NCBI GenBank assembly: GCA_964516135.1
Contig: CAZEWN010000002.1
Coordinates: 62,001-126,000 of the forward strand
Reading direction: 5' to 3'
Length of the DNA: 64,000 nucleotides
Source: 34-65-8 sp964516135
Lineage (GTDB): Bacteria > Pseudomonadota > Alphaproteobacteria > Sphingomonadales > Sphingomonadaceae
Shown: in pieces, positions 57,530 through 64,000 of the stretch
Layout of the letters: every line of letters starts with the position of its first letter
Position numbering within the stretch: position 1 is the first letter of the stretch
The notes under the pieces: model-generated
The model's database searches: none
What the model was told of the DNA's origin: nothing
What the model saw: only the letters and a program-made list of their open reading frames with translations
Program-made: the position numbers and the translations under genes

Positions 57530-57584
57530 CGCGAAGCCGAACTGATCCCGGCATCTCCTGGTCACCAACCGAGGAGTATCCGCG

Positions 57585-58007
57585 ATGTCCAAGGCATTAA
57601 CCCGCGAGCAGGTTGCCGTCGAGGCGAAGATCGTTCCACCGCCGCGCGCGCCCACGCAAGTCAACCGCAGCTTCGAGCTCCCGGCGGCGCTCTATGGAGC
57701 GACTGTTGCCTGCTACCTTGCGTTTCTCGGGGTGCTGGGCACGGGGCTGGCCAGCCCAGGTCTTGCCATTCCCATGGCGATCTTCGTGGTGTTCATCGTT
57801 GCCGGGTTTGGCGTTCCCGCGCTGTGGATGCGTATGGGGCCCGACAATCCCCTCGGGCTGAAGCCCTGGGGATCCTTCCGCCGCGAGGGGATCGCGACAC
57901 TTACCGGACCCATGGGCTGGCGGGATGCGACGGTGCAGGTGCTCATTCTCCCCGTTTTAATCCTGTTGTGGGCCTTCGCGGTGGTAACGATTGCTGCGCT
58001 AATCTAG
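57585..58007 (+). CDS. Small membrane protein of unknown function (140 aa)
   Basis: A 140-aa protein with an N-terminal soluble stretch (KALTREQVAVEAKIVPPPRA), then helices ALYGATVACYLAFLGVLGTG LAS, LAIPMAIFVVFIVAGFGVPA LWMRMG and VQVLILPVLILLWAFAVVTI AALI at the C-terminus. No family is recognised. GAGGAG lies at 57571-57576, nine bases before the ATG. A perfect FNR box 62 bases upstream indicates oxygen-dependent expression. The stop overlaps the convergent FNR-type gene by 4 bases, a notable pairing of target and likely regulator. Confidence 0.78.
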   Translation: MSKALTREQVAVEAKIVPPPRAPTQVNRSFELPAALYGATVACYLAFLGVLGTGLASPGLAIPMAIFVVFIVAGFGVPALWMRMGPDNPLGLKPWGSFRREGIATLTGPMGWRDATVQVLILPVLILLWAFAVVTIAALI

Positions 58008-58702
58008 CCGAGTTCCTTGCCGGCCAGCACCTCTAGGCGCGCAGGGTCGACCAGTTCGATCCCGCGCGTCCCCTTCCGTATCAGAGAGCCTTCGCGTTCG
58101 AGCAGGGTCAGCTGGCGGCTGACGGTCTCGATGGTCAGCCCGAGCATCTGCCCCATTTCGCCGCGCGTAAGCGGAAGTTCGAAGTTGCGGGCGGGATGGC
58201 AAGGAGAATCGCTCGCAGCACGTGCCAGCGCCAGCACCAGCGCGGCGATGCTGCCCTTGGCGTCGCCTCGCGCAGTGAGCGCCAGCAAATCGCGCGCGGC
58301 ATGAACATCGTCCTGCGAGCGCCGCAGCAGCGCCTCGCCCAGCGCCGGGTAGCGGCGGAGCGCCGCCTCCATGTCGCGCCGCGCGAAGGTGCAGAGCGTG
58401 CTCTCGGTCAGCGCCACAACGTCGTAGTCGGCGAATGGGCGGAATAATTCACCTACGAAACCGGCGGGATGAATCAAAGCGAGGATGCGCTCGCAACCAT
58501 CGGGCGTGGTCAGGCAGACCTTCAGCGCACCGCTGAGCAGAGTGGCGCAAGCCGTGTCCTCGTCCCCGGCGGCGAAGAGCATCTGGCCGCGAGAGAGCCT
58601 TCGCATACGGCCTGCGCTGGCCAGCGTTTCGCGTTCGCTCTCGTTCAGCACCGCGCAGGCAGCCCGGTCGCGCACCGGGCAGGTGGCGCAGGCAAGCTTC
58701 AC
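58004..58702 (-). CDS. FNR-type transcriptional regulator
   Basis: A 232-aa Crp/Fnr protein. The N-terminal Cys5-Cys8-Cys16 (CATCPVRDRAAC) and a later Cys near residue 103 (STLCTFARRD) resemble the four [4Fe-4S] ligands of FNR. The cyclic-nucleotide-like sensor is followed by the HTH with GEMGQMLGLTIETVSRQLTL LEREG, whose ExxSR is the FNR-specific TTGAT recognition. It should be an oxygen-sensing activator or repressor. GTG 58702 overlaps the lipoprotein stop (GTGA), so it is downstream in a two-gene unit. Confidence 0.9.
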   Translation of the reverse strand: MKLACATCPVRDRAACAVLNESERETLASAGRMRRLSRGQMLFAAGDEDTACATLLSGALKVCLTTPDGCERILALIHPAGFVGELFRPFADYDVVALTESTLCTFARRDMEAALRRYPALGEALLRRSQDDVHAARDLLALTARGDAKGSIAALVLALARAASDSPCHPARNFELPLTRGEMGQMLGLTIETVSRQLTLLEREGSLIRKGTRGIELVDPARLEVLAGKELG

Positions 58703-59205
58703 CGACCCAGCGCACCCCGCAATTCGGCGAGCACCCGGTCTTCCTCCGCGATCAGCGCACTGACCGCGCTACGCGCCGCTACGATCTCGTCGCGCTGAGC
58801 CTGCTCGACTGCGGCGTCGGCGAAGATCAGGTCGAGGTCACCGAGCGCGATCGCCGCTTCGCTTCGCGACGAATCGAGATCCGCGAGCGCGACTTGCGCC
58901 CCGGCCCAGCGGTCGTCCTGAACGCCCGCGCCGCGTGCGGCGCCGACCGCTCTGCGCGCGTCGGGTACGGCGGCGAGAAATTTACGATGAGCGGTTGCCG
59001 CCTGGGCCCGCAAGGCGACGATTCGGCTCGCGGCGTCAGCCGGCAACGGTGGAAGAGGCGCAACCTCGGGCGCGGCTGGCGCGACTGCGAACTCACCCGA
59101 GAGCCGCTCCGCATCGCGGATGGCGAGCGAAGGATAGCGCTCGCCGCTCGAAGCGCAGGCGGCAAGGGCGGCGATGGCAGGCAAGGCTATGGTGGCGCGA
59201 AGCAT
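58699..59205 (-). CDS. Putative lipoprotein of unknown function
   Basis: A 168-aa protein with a lipoprotein signal (MLRATIALPAIAALAACASS, lipobox LAAC at 14-17), a Pro/Ala-rich linker (FAVAPAAPEVAPLPPLP) and long helical stretches (RIVALRAQAATAHRKFLAAV, then QAQRDEIVAARSAVSALIAE ED) that look like coiled coil. Position and lack of a recognised domain make function unknown; a helical-bundle periplasmic protein is likely. Its stop overlaps the FNR-type gene start (GTGA), so the regulator is translated after it. Confidence 0.75.
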   Translation of the reverse strand: MLRATIALPAIAALAACASSGERYPSLAIRDAERLSGEFAVAPAAPEVAPLPPLPADAASRIVALRAQAATAHRKFLAAVPDARRAVGAARGAGVQDDRWAGAQVALADLDSSRSEAAIALGDLDLIFADAAVEQAQRDEIVAARSAVSALIAEEDRVLAELRGALGR

Positions 59206-59267
59206 GGTGATGCTCTAGCACGGGCTACGCGGCTTGCCAGTGGGCCAAAAAAGCTCGCGACCTGGCG

Positions 59268-59296
59268 TTGACTTGGGTCCATGTTTCGCCTAACGG
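59268..59296 (+). promoter_or_regulatory. Promoter of rplU-rpmA
   Basis: TTGACT (59268-59273) and TAACGG (59291-59296) are 17 bases apart and lie about 95 bases before the rplU ATG. The leader of about 90 bases is GC-rich with short hairpins, but no known riboswitch pattern is seen. Confidence 0.6.
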
Positions 59297-59390
59297 CACG
59301 CTTCTTTCCGCACCCCTGCTTTCGGGTAGGGCGCGGTCGCGCTGTCTCCACGAGGGGGCGGCACAGCACGAGACACGAGAGACACCTACC

Positions 59391-59891
59391 ATGTTCGCAG
59401 TAGTGCGCACGGGCGGCAAGCAGTACCGGGTTGCCGCCGGAGACAAGATCGCGGTCGAGAAGCTCGCAGGCGAAGCCGGCGAGACGGTCAAGCTGGGCGA
59501 CGTCCTGCTTGCGGGCGAAGGCGATAACCTGGCCGACGCTTCCAAGGTCGTCGTCTCGGCCGAGATCATCGCCCAGGCGAAGAGCGAGAAGGTGATTGTC
59601 TTCAAGAAGCGTCGCCGGCACAACTATCGCCGCAAGAACGGCCATCGTCAGCAGATGACCCTGCTGCGGATCGTGGCGGTCGGTGACTCAAAGGCCGAGA
59701 AGAAGGCTGCCGCGCCGAAGAAGGAAGAGGCACCGAAGTCGGAAGCCGCTCCGGCCAAGGAAGCCGCTCCGGCCAAGGAAGCTGCGCCGAAGAAGGCCGC
59801 CGCGCCGAAGGCTCAAGCTCCCGCCGAAGGCGCGGCGAAGAAGCCCGCCGCCAAGAAGGCTCCGGCCGAGACGCCGGCTGAAGAGAAGTAA
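59391..59891 (+). CDS. rplU: Large ribosomal subunit protein bL21
   Basis: A 166-aa bL21: MFAVVRTGGKQYRVAAGDKI AVEKL is the universal start and IVFKKRRRHNYRRKNGHRQQ MTLLRIVAV the rRNA-binding end of the core at about residue 103. After it comes a 60-residue tail of Lys/Ala/Pro/Glu repeats (AAPKKEEAPKSEAAPAKEAA), longer than the family core but common in alphaproteobacterial L21. ATG 59391 is the only family-consistent start. Followed by rpmA after 12 bases. Confidence 0.98.
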   Translation: MFAVVRTGGKQYRVAAGDKIAVEKLAGEAGETVKLGDVLLAGEGDNLADASKVVVSAEIIAQAKSEKVIVFKKRRRHNYRRKNGHRQQMTLLRIVAVGDSKAEKKAAAPKKEEAPKSEAAPAKEAAPAKEAAPKKAAAPKAQAPAEGAAKKPAAKKAPAETPAEEK

Positions 59892-59903
59892 GGAACCCGG
59901 ACC

Positions 59904-60173
59904 ATGGCACATAAGAAAGCAGGCGGTTCGTCGCGTAATGGTCGTGATTCGGCCGGTCGTCGCCTCGGCGTGAAGAAGTTCGGCAGCCAGGGTGTGGTCG
60001 CCGGCAACATTATCGTGCGCCAGCGCGGCACCAAGTTCTACCCGGGCGCGAACGTTGGCATGGGCAAGGACCACACGCTGTTCGCGACGGTAGACGGCGT
60101 CGTGCGATTCCACGCCGGTAAACTCGGCCGCAAGTACGTCTCGGTCGACATGCTGGCCGAAGCCGCGGAATAA
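59904..60173 (+). CDS. rpmA: Large ribosomal subunit protein bL27
   Basis: An 89-aa bL27 beginning MAHKKAGGSSRNGRDSAGRR LGVKKFGSQGVVAGNIIVRQ RGTKF with GMGKDHTLFATVDG next. Its N-terminus reaches toward the peptidyl-transferase centre. Length and start are standard. It is the second gene of the rplU-rpmA operon and is followed by a strong hairpin. Confidence 0.98.
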   Translation: MAHKKAGGSSRNGRDSAGRRLGVKKFGSQGVVAGNIIVRQRGTKFYPGANVGMGKDHTLFATVDGVVRFHAGKLGRKYVSVDMLAEAAE

Positions 60174-60239
60174 ACGGACGTTCCGATGACGGGATCGTCC
60201 AGACGGACGGTCCCAGCCGGGCTCAAGAACCGGCAAGCC

Positions 60240-60272
60240 AAGAGGGAGATGGGACCGGCCCGTCTCCCTCTT
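60240..60272 (+). terminator. Terminator hairpin after rpmA
   Basis: AAGAGGGAGA (60240-60249) and TCTCCCTCTT (60263-60272) are complementary, and the stem extends inward through a T-G pair and GGG/CCC to a 5-base loop. The following bases are GTCGCA, so the U-tract is only the last TT; still, its strength and location support termination. Confidence 0.7.
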
Positions 60273-60372
60273 GTCGCATCTCCCTCACGCACTGACGAAA
60301 CAATGTTTCGCCGCCATGCAACTGTCACGCATCATGCCTAGGCGCTGTGCGGGGCGAAGAGGAGAGATCGCC

Positions 60373-60906
60373 GTGTTTCATCGCAGCGACAGACTTTTGC
60401 TGAGACCCCTCTGGCCGGAGGACTGGGCGCTCGTGCTGGGCGGCATTGCGGACGAAGGCGTGGTCCGCAATCTCGCACGTGCGCCATGGCCCTATCTGCC
60501 TGAGCATGCACGCCAGTTCGTGCAGGCGACGGTCCAGCCGCTTTATCCGCGATTCCTCATCACGCGGGCGACGGACGCCGCCGCGGTCGGCTGCATCGGC
60601 ATCGATCCGGTTGAGGATGAGGTCGAGCTCGGGTACTGGATCGCGCGCCAGCATTGGGGGAACGGCTATGCCACGGAAGCTGGCCGTGCCGTGATCGATG
60701 TCGCCAGGATGTTGGGGCACGCACGCCTTGTGGCGAGCCACTACCTCGACAACGCTGCATCGGGCCGCGTGCTGCGTAAACTGGGATTCTTGCCCACGGG
60801 CGCTGTGCGTCGGCGGCATAGCTGCGGAAGGGGCGGGGAAGCGACGACTCGCGAATATGCCCTCGCACTCGACGAAGACGCCCAAGTGGCGATGCGAGCC
60901 GCCTGA
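60373..60906 (+). CDS. GNAT family N-acetyltransferase (RimJ/RimL-like)
   Basis: A 177-aa GNAT protein of the acetyltransf_3 type: FHRSDRLLLRPLWPEDWALV at the start, VGCIGIDPVEDEVELGYWIA RQHWGNGYATEAGRAVIDVA with the acetyl-CoA-binding WGNGYATEA, and HYLDNAASGRVLRKLGFLPT G. Such proteins acetylate ribosomal proteins or small molecules. The GTG at 60373 is used, with AGGAG at 60359-60363. It follows rpmA after a terminator and ends at another, so it is a single gene. Confidence 0.87.
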   Translation: MFHRSDRLLLRPLWPEDWALVLGGIADEGVVRNLARAPWPYLPEHARQFVQATVQPLYPRFLITRATDAAAVGCIGIDPVEDEVELGYWIARQHWGNGYATEAGRAVIDVARMLGHARLVASHYLDNAASGRVLRKLGFLPTGAVRRRHSCGRGGEATTREYALALDEDAQVAMRAA

Positions 60907-60915
60907 ACCGAGCAA

Positions 60916-60937
60916 GCCCCGCCGGAACCGGCGGGGC
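60916..60937. terminator. Bidirectional terminator between GNAT and PF10118 genes
   Basis: GCCCCGCCGG (60916-60925) and CCGGCGGGGC (60928-60937) are perfect inverted repeats around AA. It lies between two convergent genes. T-runs are weak on both sides, so termination is likely but not certain. Confidence 0.7.
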
Positions 60938-60954
60938 GTGTCGTTGGTCGGTCG

Positions 60955-61833
60955 TTACGCTGTCGGCATCAGCGCGTCGGGGAACTCGCCTTCGTAAATC
61001 CTGATCAACGCCCGGTCATCATGATCCCACGGGTGAAAGCCTGGTTTGAAATAGGCGAGCCACGCCGGGAATATACGCCGCACCACGCCCGGCGACCAGG
61101 CGAGATACTTGAACAGGCCCCAGCGCGCCTTCCAGCCAGTAATGCCGTCCTGCGCGAGGAGGTTCATCGAATCTTCCCAGCGGTTTTTGAAGAACCGGCC
61201 GGTGACGATCAGCATCATCAGGCTGCGTACCTTCCACCGCTTCCACGCGCTCCATTCGCGCGTGGCGTGGTTCCATGTGTCGTAGGCGACGCCCTTGTGC
61301 TCTATCTCTTCGGCCGCGTGCCACTGCCACATCGCGCGAACTTCGGGATCGGCATCGGCGAAGTGCGTGGGGTTGGCCAGGAATTCGGCTGCCATCATGG
61401 CGGTATAGTGTTCGAGCGCCATGGTCGCGGCGAGGTTGAGGATTTCCGGGCGACCCTTGGTCAGCGCCAGCATTTCTTCCACCCGCTTGTCGATCGCCTT
61501 GATATCGTAGCCCGCGCTCTCGGCCAGCTTGTTGAAGGCCACATGTTCGCGGGTATGGTTGATCTCCTGCTTCACGAAAGCGCGGATTTCCGCCGCAAGC
61601 TTGGGATCAGCACCATCGCGATGCGCCTTCACCGCCTCGATGAAGAATGCTTCGCCGCGCGGGAAAGTGGCCGACAGAGCGTTGTGCCAGGCAGTGCCAA
61701 ACGGCTCACCAGCCCACCAGCGGCGCGGGGTTGTGCCGCGATTGAAGCGTTCGTCGCGGACGATGATGTCGAGATCAACCGGGGTAGGCGCGGCGGCGCG
61801 CCGATCGAGATCAATGTTGGCGGGGGCGTTCAT
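60955..61833 (-). CDS. PF10118-type predicted metal-dependent protein, ferritin-like (paralogue 1)
   Basis: A 292-aa protein of the PF10118 family, annotated as predicted metal-dependent hydrolase. It shows two ExxH motifs, Glu90-INH in KQEINHTREH and Glu176-IEH in AAEEIEHKGV, with further Glu61 (RGEAFF) and Glu141 (ALEHYTAMMA), spaced as in diiron four-helix bundles. The C-terminal PGFHPWDHDDRALI contributes His/Asp. Diiron oxygenase-like activity is therefore more plausible than hydrolysis, which is inference. It has its own promoter with a perfect palindrome at 61864-61886, and a paralogue lies just upstream. No signal peptide. Confidence 0.85.
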   Translation of the reverse strand: MNAPANIDLDRRAAAPTPVDLDIIVRDERFNRGTTPRRWWAGEPFGTAWHNALSATFPRGEAFFIEAVKAHRDGADPKLAAEIRAFVKQEINHTREHVAFNKLAESAGYDIKAIDKRVEEMLALTKGRPEILNLAATMALEHYTAMMAAEFLANPTHFADADPEVRAMWQWHAAEEIEHKGVAYDTWNHATREWSAWKRWKVRSLMMLIVTGRFFKNRWEDSMNLLAQDGITGWKARWGLFKYLAWSPGVVRRIFPAWLAYFKPGFHPWDHDDRALIRIYEGEFPDALMPTA

Positions 61834-61863
61834 TGGAGCGGCTCCGATTCGCTACTGACAGCA

Positions 61864-61895
61864 GTGTAAGTAACCGTTACTTACACAAGTGTCAA
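61864..61895 (-). promoter_or_regulatory. TetR-type operator inside a near-consensus promoter
   Basis: The palindrome GTGTAAGTAAC-C-GTTACTTACAC (61864-61886) has perfect 11-base arms. On the minus strand TTGACA (61895-61890) is followed after 17 bases by TACTTA (61872-61867), so the palindrome occupies the spacer and -10. A TetR-family gene lies 1 kb away. Repression by occlusion is likely. The downstream gene is paralogue 1, with a leader of about 27 bases. Confidence 0.8.
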
Positions 61896-61914
61896 TAACG
61901 AAGCGATCCCCCCT

Positions 61915-62826
61915 TCATTCCGCCGGCATCAGCACCGCGTCTGAATATGGGCTGTCATGCTTGGCGATCAGCGCGCGGTCATCGTGCTTCCATGGATGGA
62001 AACCGGGCATCAGGATGCTGGCCCATTCGAAAAACATCCGCCGCATCATGCCCGGTTTCCACCACAGGAAGGCGTAGAGCTTGCGCTTGGCCTGCTTGCG
62101 CGTGAACCCGTCCTGTTCAAGCAGGCCGATCGCGTCGCGAATCCGATTGCCGAAATACTTTCGGGTGATCAGCACCGCCATCAGGGTCTTGACCTTGTAC
62201 CGTCTCCACCGGCTCCAGTCCCGTGTCGCATGGAGCCAGACGTCGTAAGTGATCCCCTTGTGCTCGATTTCCTCCGCGGCATGCCAGCGCCACACGTCGG
62301 CTGCGACCGGGTCGGCCCCGGCAAGATAGCGCGGGTCGGTCAGCAGATGCCGGCTGATGATCGCGGCAAAGTGTTCAAGCGCGATGGTGATCGCGAGATT
62401 GAATTCTTTTGGCCGTCCTTCGGTCAGCGCCAGCATTACCTGGATGCCCTGGTCGATGCTCTCGACATTGTAACCGTGATCGGAAACCAGCCGATTGAAC
62501 GCGACATGTTCGCGCGTGTGGTTGATTTCCTGGGTGGTAAAGGCCTTCAGTTCCGCCGCCAGCTTGGGTGGCAGATCGTCGCGAAACATCCGCATTGTGT
62601 CGATGAAGAACGCCTCGCCGCGCGGCAGGCTGGCCGATACCGAGTTATACCACGCAGTCGCCACCGGGTCGTTCGAGTGCCACCAGCGGGGCACCAGATG
62701 ATCGCGGTCGAACCGTTGGTCACGCACGATCAGCGCGTGCTCTTCCGGGGTCGCGCTGCGACCGGGGATAGCCGGGTTGTCGAGCGCGCGCGCGCGTTCT
62801 AGGTCGATCGATGTCTGGTCGTTCAT
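61915..62826 (-). CDS. PF10118-type predicted metal-dependent protein, ferritin-like (paralogue 2)
   Basis: A 303-aa protein closely similar to its neighbour along the whole length. The diiron-like residues are conserved: RGEAFFIDTM, TQEINHTREHVAFN, IALEHFAAII and AAEEIEHKGITYD. The family is known from sphingomonads and mycobacteria, function unestablished. It is divergent from the TetR gene with 28 bases between starts, the usual layout for a repressor and its target. The palindrome ATGTTAACAT (62825-62834) overlaps its start codon. Two copies differ mainly at the termini, suggesting duplication then divergence. Confidence 0.85.
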   Translation of the reverse strand: MNDQTSIDLERARALDNPAIPGRSATPEEHALIVRDQRFDRDHLVPRWWHSNDPVATAWYNSVSASLPRGEAFFIDTMRMFRDDLPPKLAAELKAFTTQEINHTREHVAFNRLVSDHGYNVESIDQGIQVMLALTEGRPKEFNLAITIALEHFAAIISRHLLTDPRYLAGADPVAADVWRWHAAEEIEHKGITYDVWLHATRDWSRWRRYKVKTLMAVLITRKYFGNRIRDAIGLLEQDGFTRKQAKRKLYAFLWWKPGMMRRMFFEWASILMPGFHPWKHDDRALIAKHDSPYSDAVLMPAE

Positions 62827-62854
62827 GTTAACATTTTATTAGGCATACGAATCG

Positions 62855-63454
62855 ATGGCAAGTCGCAAGCGTCTGTCACCCGAAGAGTCGCGAACGGCGG
62901 CACTGGCGGCTGCGCGCGCCTTGTTGATTGAATCGGGTCCTCAATCGGTGACGCTCAAGGCGGTCGCGGCGCGCATCGGTCGCACCCATGCCAACCTGCT
63001 CCACCATTTTGGCTCCGCCAGCGGATTGCAGCGCGACCTTGCCAAGCACCTGGCCGAAACCGTGTGCGAGACGATCAAGCATGCCGTCCAGGCGAGCCGG
63101 GCCGGGCTCGGTTCGCCGCGCGAGGTCGTCGATCTGGCCTTTGACGCTTTCGACAAGGAAGGCGCCGGCGCCCTGGCGAGCTGGATGATCCTAACCGGCA
63201 ACGAGGACGCGCTGACACCGATCGTCGAGACGATCCACGCGTTGGTCGACGAGATCGCGCCCGAGGAGGCCGCCAGCCACGTCGATGTGTTGCGTGTGCA
63301 CGAGGACACGCTCGCGCTGGTGCTGATGGCGATGGGCGACGCGCTGATCGGCGCCGCGCTGGCGCGCTCGCTAGGCCTGCCGGAAACCGCCGCGCGCGAC
63401 CGGGCGCAGCGCATGCTGGAAAACTCGATCGAACTGTTCAATCAGGCCGGGTGA
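62855..63454 (+). CDS. TetR family transcriptional regulator
   Basis: A 199-aa TetR protein. The N-terminal helix-turn-helix reads RTAALAAARALLIESGPQSV TLKAVAARIGRTHANLLHHF GSASGLQRDL, the typical TetR arrangement ending in the family's YxHF-like LLHHF. The C-terminal helices bind an unknown ligand. It is divergent from paralogue 2, so probably regulates both PF10118 genes. Its stop overlaps the convergent ygfZ-like gene by 17 bases. The best candidate site is the 23-bp palindrome at 61864. Confidence 0.92.
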   Translation: MASRKRLSPEESRTAALAAARALLIESGPQSVTLKAVAARIGRTHANLLHHFGSASGLQRDLAKHLAETVCETIKHAVQASRAGLGSPREVVDLAFDAFDKEGAGALASWMILTGNEDALTPIVETIHALVDEIAPEEAASHVDVLRVHEDTLALVLMAMGDALIGAALARSLGLPETAARDRAQRMLENSIELFNQAG

Positions 63455-64000
63455 GGCTCCCCTTCATCCATTCCGGCGCGCGCGTATCGTCGATATCCCC
63501 GATCGGCAGGTGATCGACCGCGAGGCCGAGCGCGGCGTAAGCGGCCTTGCGCCGCTTTTCGCTGGAGCGCTCGAGCGGGACGACCACCAGACGCCGGTTC
63601 ACCTTCTGCCGCCAGTTCATGCGCGCGGTGTTCTCCTGCCCAACGTAGCAGCCCTTGGAGAAACTGACGCCGTTGAGTTCGACCGCATTGGCTTCCAGCC
63701 AGAGCACGTCGCTCATCTCATCGCGACCTTCGGGCACGCCGAGCGAGAGCCGGTGCGCGAGCCATGCGGCATCGGCCGCGCCGCCGCCATCACCGGCCCC
63801 CAGCCATCGCCGGCCGAGCACGGCCAGGCGCGGGTCAGGTTCGCCACGCTCACCCCCTCGGCTCCAATGCACGACCAGCCCCGGATCGACCGCAATCGCG
63901 ATCTCGCGACGGAGGCGATAGAGCGACAACCGTTTGGCCAATCCATCGGAATCGACAACGTCGCAATCCAGCAGAAAATCCTCGCCATCGCGCCAGACGA
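63438..64000 (-). CDS. YgfZ/GcvT-type folate-binding protein, C-terminal part (runs off window)
   Basis: The visible 187 codons read from VWRDGEDFLLDCDVVDSDGL AKRLSLYRLRR to the end. FSKGCYVGQENTARMNWRQK VNRR holds the KGCYxGQE signature of YgfZ, a folate-dependent protein supporting Fe-S cluster enzymes such as MiaB. The N-terminal part lies past 64000; the frame is open to the window edge, so no start is given. The last part (WMKGSLTRPD) is short. Convergent with TetR, overlapping its stop. Confidence 0.9.
   Translation of the reverse strand, partial: VWRDGEDFLLDCDVVDSDGLAKRLSLYRLRREIAIAVDPGLVVHWSRGGERGEPDPRLAVLGRRWLGAGDGGGAADAAWLAHRLSLGVPEGRDEMSDVLWLEANAVELNGVSFSKGCYVGQENTARMNWRQKVNRRLVVVPLERSSEKRRKAAYAALGLAVDHLPIGDIDDTRAPEWMKGSLTRPD

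Noticed and set aside
59690..59890. Repeated aag/gcc-rich units at the end of rplU, possible tandem repeat locus
   Set aside because: They are codons of the Lys/Ala/Pro tail common to alphaproteobacterial L21 and remain in frame.
1..64000. CRISPR arrays, insertion sequences, prophage genes, rRNA and tRNA genes
   Set aside because: I looked through intergenic stretches for repeats, transposase motifs and cloverleaf patterns and saw none; most gaps are under 200 bases.

Overview
The window is a GC-rich, densely packed bacterial chromosome segment. Gene content points to an alphaproteobacterium of the Sphingomonadales, plausibly Erythrobacteraceae. Support includes an infA-maf-ribonuclease E/G-like block, a K+-independent proton-pumping pyrophosphatase, a short-form HisG, an aa3 oxidase operon with DUF983 and SURF1 genes, a TonB-dependent receptor, and a GGAAC-N17-CGTT promoter of the alphaproteobacterial EcfG stress type. 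This placement rests on gene families and order only. I see no rRNA, tRNA, CRISPR array, insertion sequence or prophage; the segment looks like stable chromosome with a few accessory modules.

Layout. 1-4.2 kb: infA-maf-ribonuclease operon divergent from a TonB-dependent receptor carrying an unusual Gly-rich, four-cysteine insert. 4.2-9.1 kb: wax ester synthase/DGAT-type acyltransferase coupled to a hydrolase, a YefM-YoeB toxin-antitoxin pair with candidate operator, then uvrC. 9.1-12.2 kb: a three-gene stress-type operon (68-aa protein, HPF-like protein, host-attachment family protein) behind an EcfG-like promoter, then a DEAD-box helicase. 12.5-16.1 kb: a GT4 glycosyltransferase overlapping a GH130 enzyme. 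16.1-19.1 kb: TesB thioesterase and a coupled JmjC/cupin plus FemAB-like acyltransferase pair. 19.2-24.8 kb: hppA and the hisG-hisD-nusB-thiL operon.

24.8-35.9 kb: single-domain metabolic and detoxification genes, including a nine-gene operon (four VOC/DUF1428-type proteins, three GSTs, a DHFR-like reductase, an SRPBCC protein) divergent from an HxlR regulator with two operator-like repeats. 36-46.1 kb: cobS, a TonB-C-like exported protein, a class A PBP, and the long pyrE-pdxJ-acpS-lepB-AI-2E-DUF3089-ruvX-thioesterase-thioesterase operon. 46.3-54.2 kb: cytochrome c oxidase structural and assembly genes running into thrC, with a terminator-like hairpin inside the 5' end of the DUF983 gene. 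54.2-57.5 kb: a methyltransferase, folB, a small unknown gene and moaA-moaD-moaE. 57.5-60.2 kb: an FNR box upstream of a small membrane protein, convergent with an FNR-type regulator; then rplU-rpmA. 60.4-63.5 kb: a GNAT acetyltransferase, two paralogous PF10118 ferritin-like proteins with a TetR gene, and a perfect 23-bp palindrome inside a near-consensus promoter. The window ends inside a YgfZ-like gene.

Most genes overlap by 1-4 bases (ATGA, TGATG, GTGA), so operon structure is easy to read. The most attractive leads are the HxlR nine-gene operon, the TetR/PF10118 module, the GT4-GH130 pair, the hairpin within the coxC-DUF983 junction, and the receptor insert. None could be checked against a database here.
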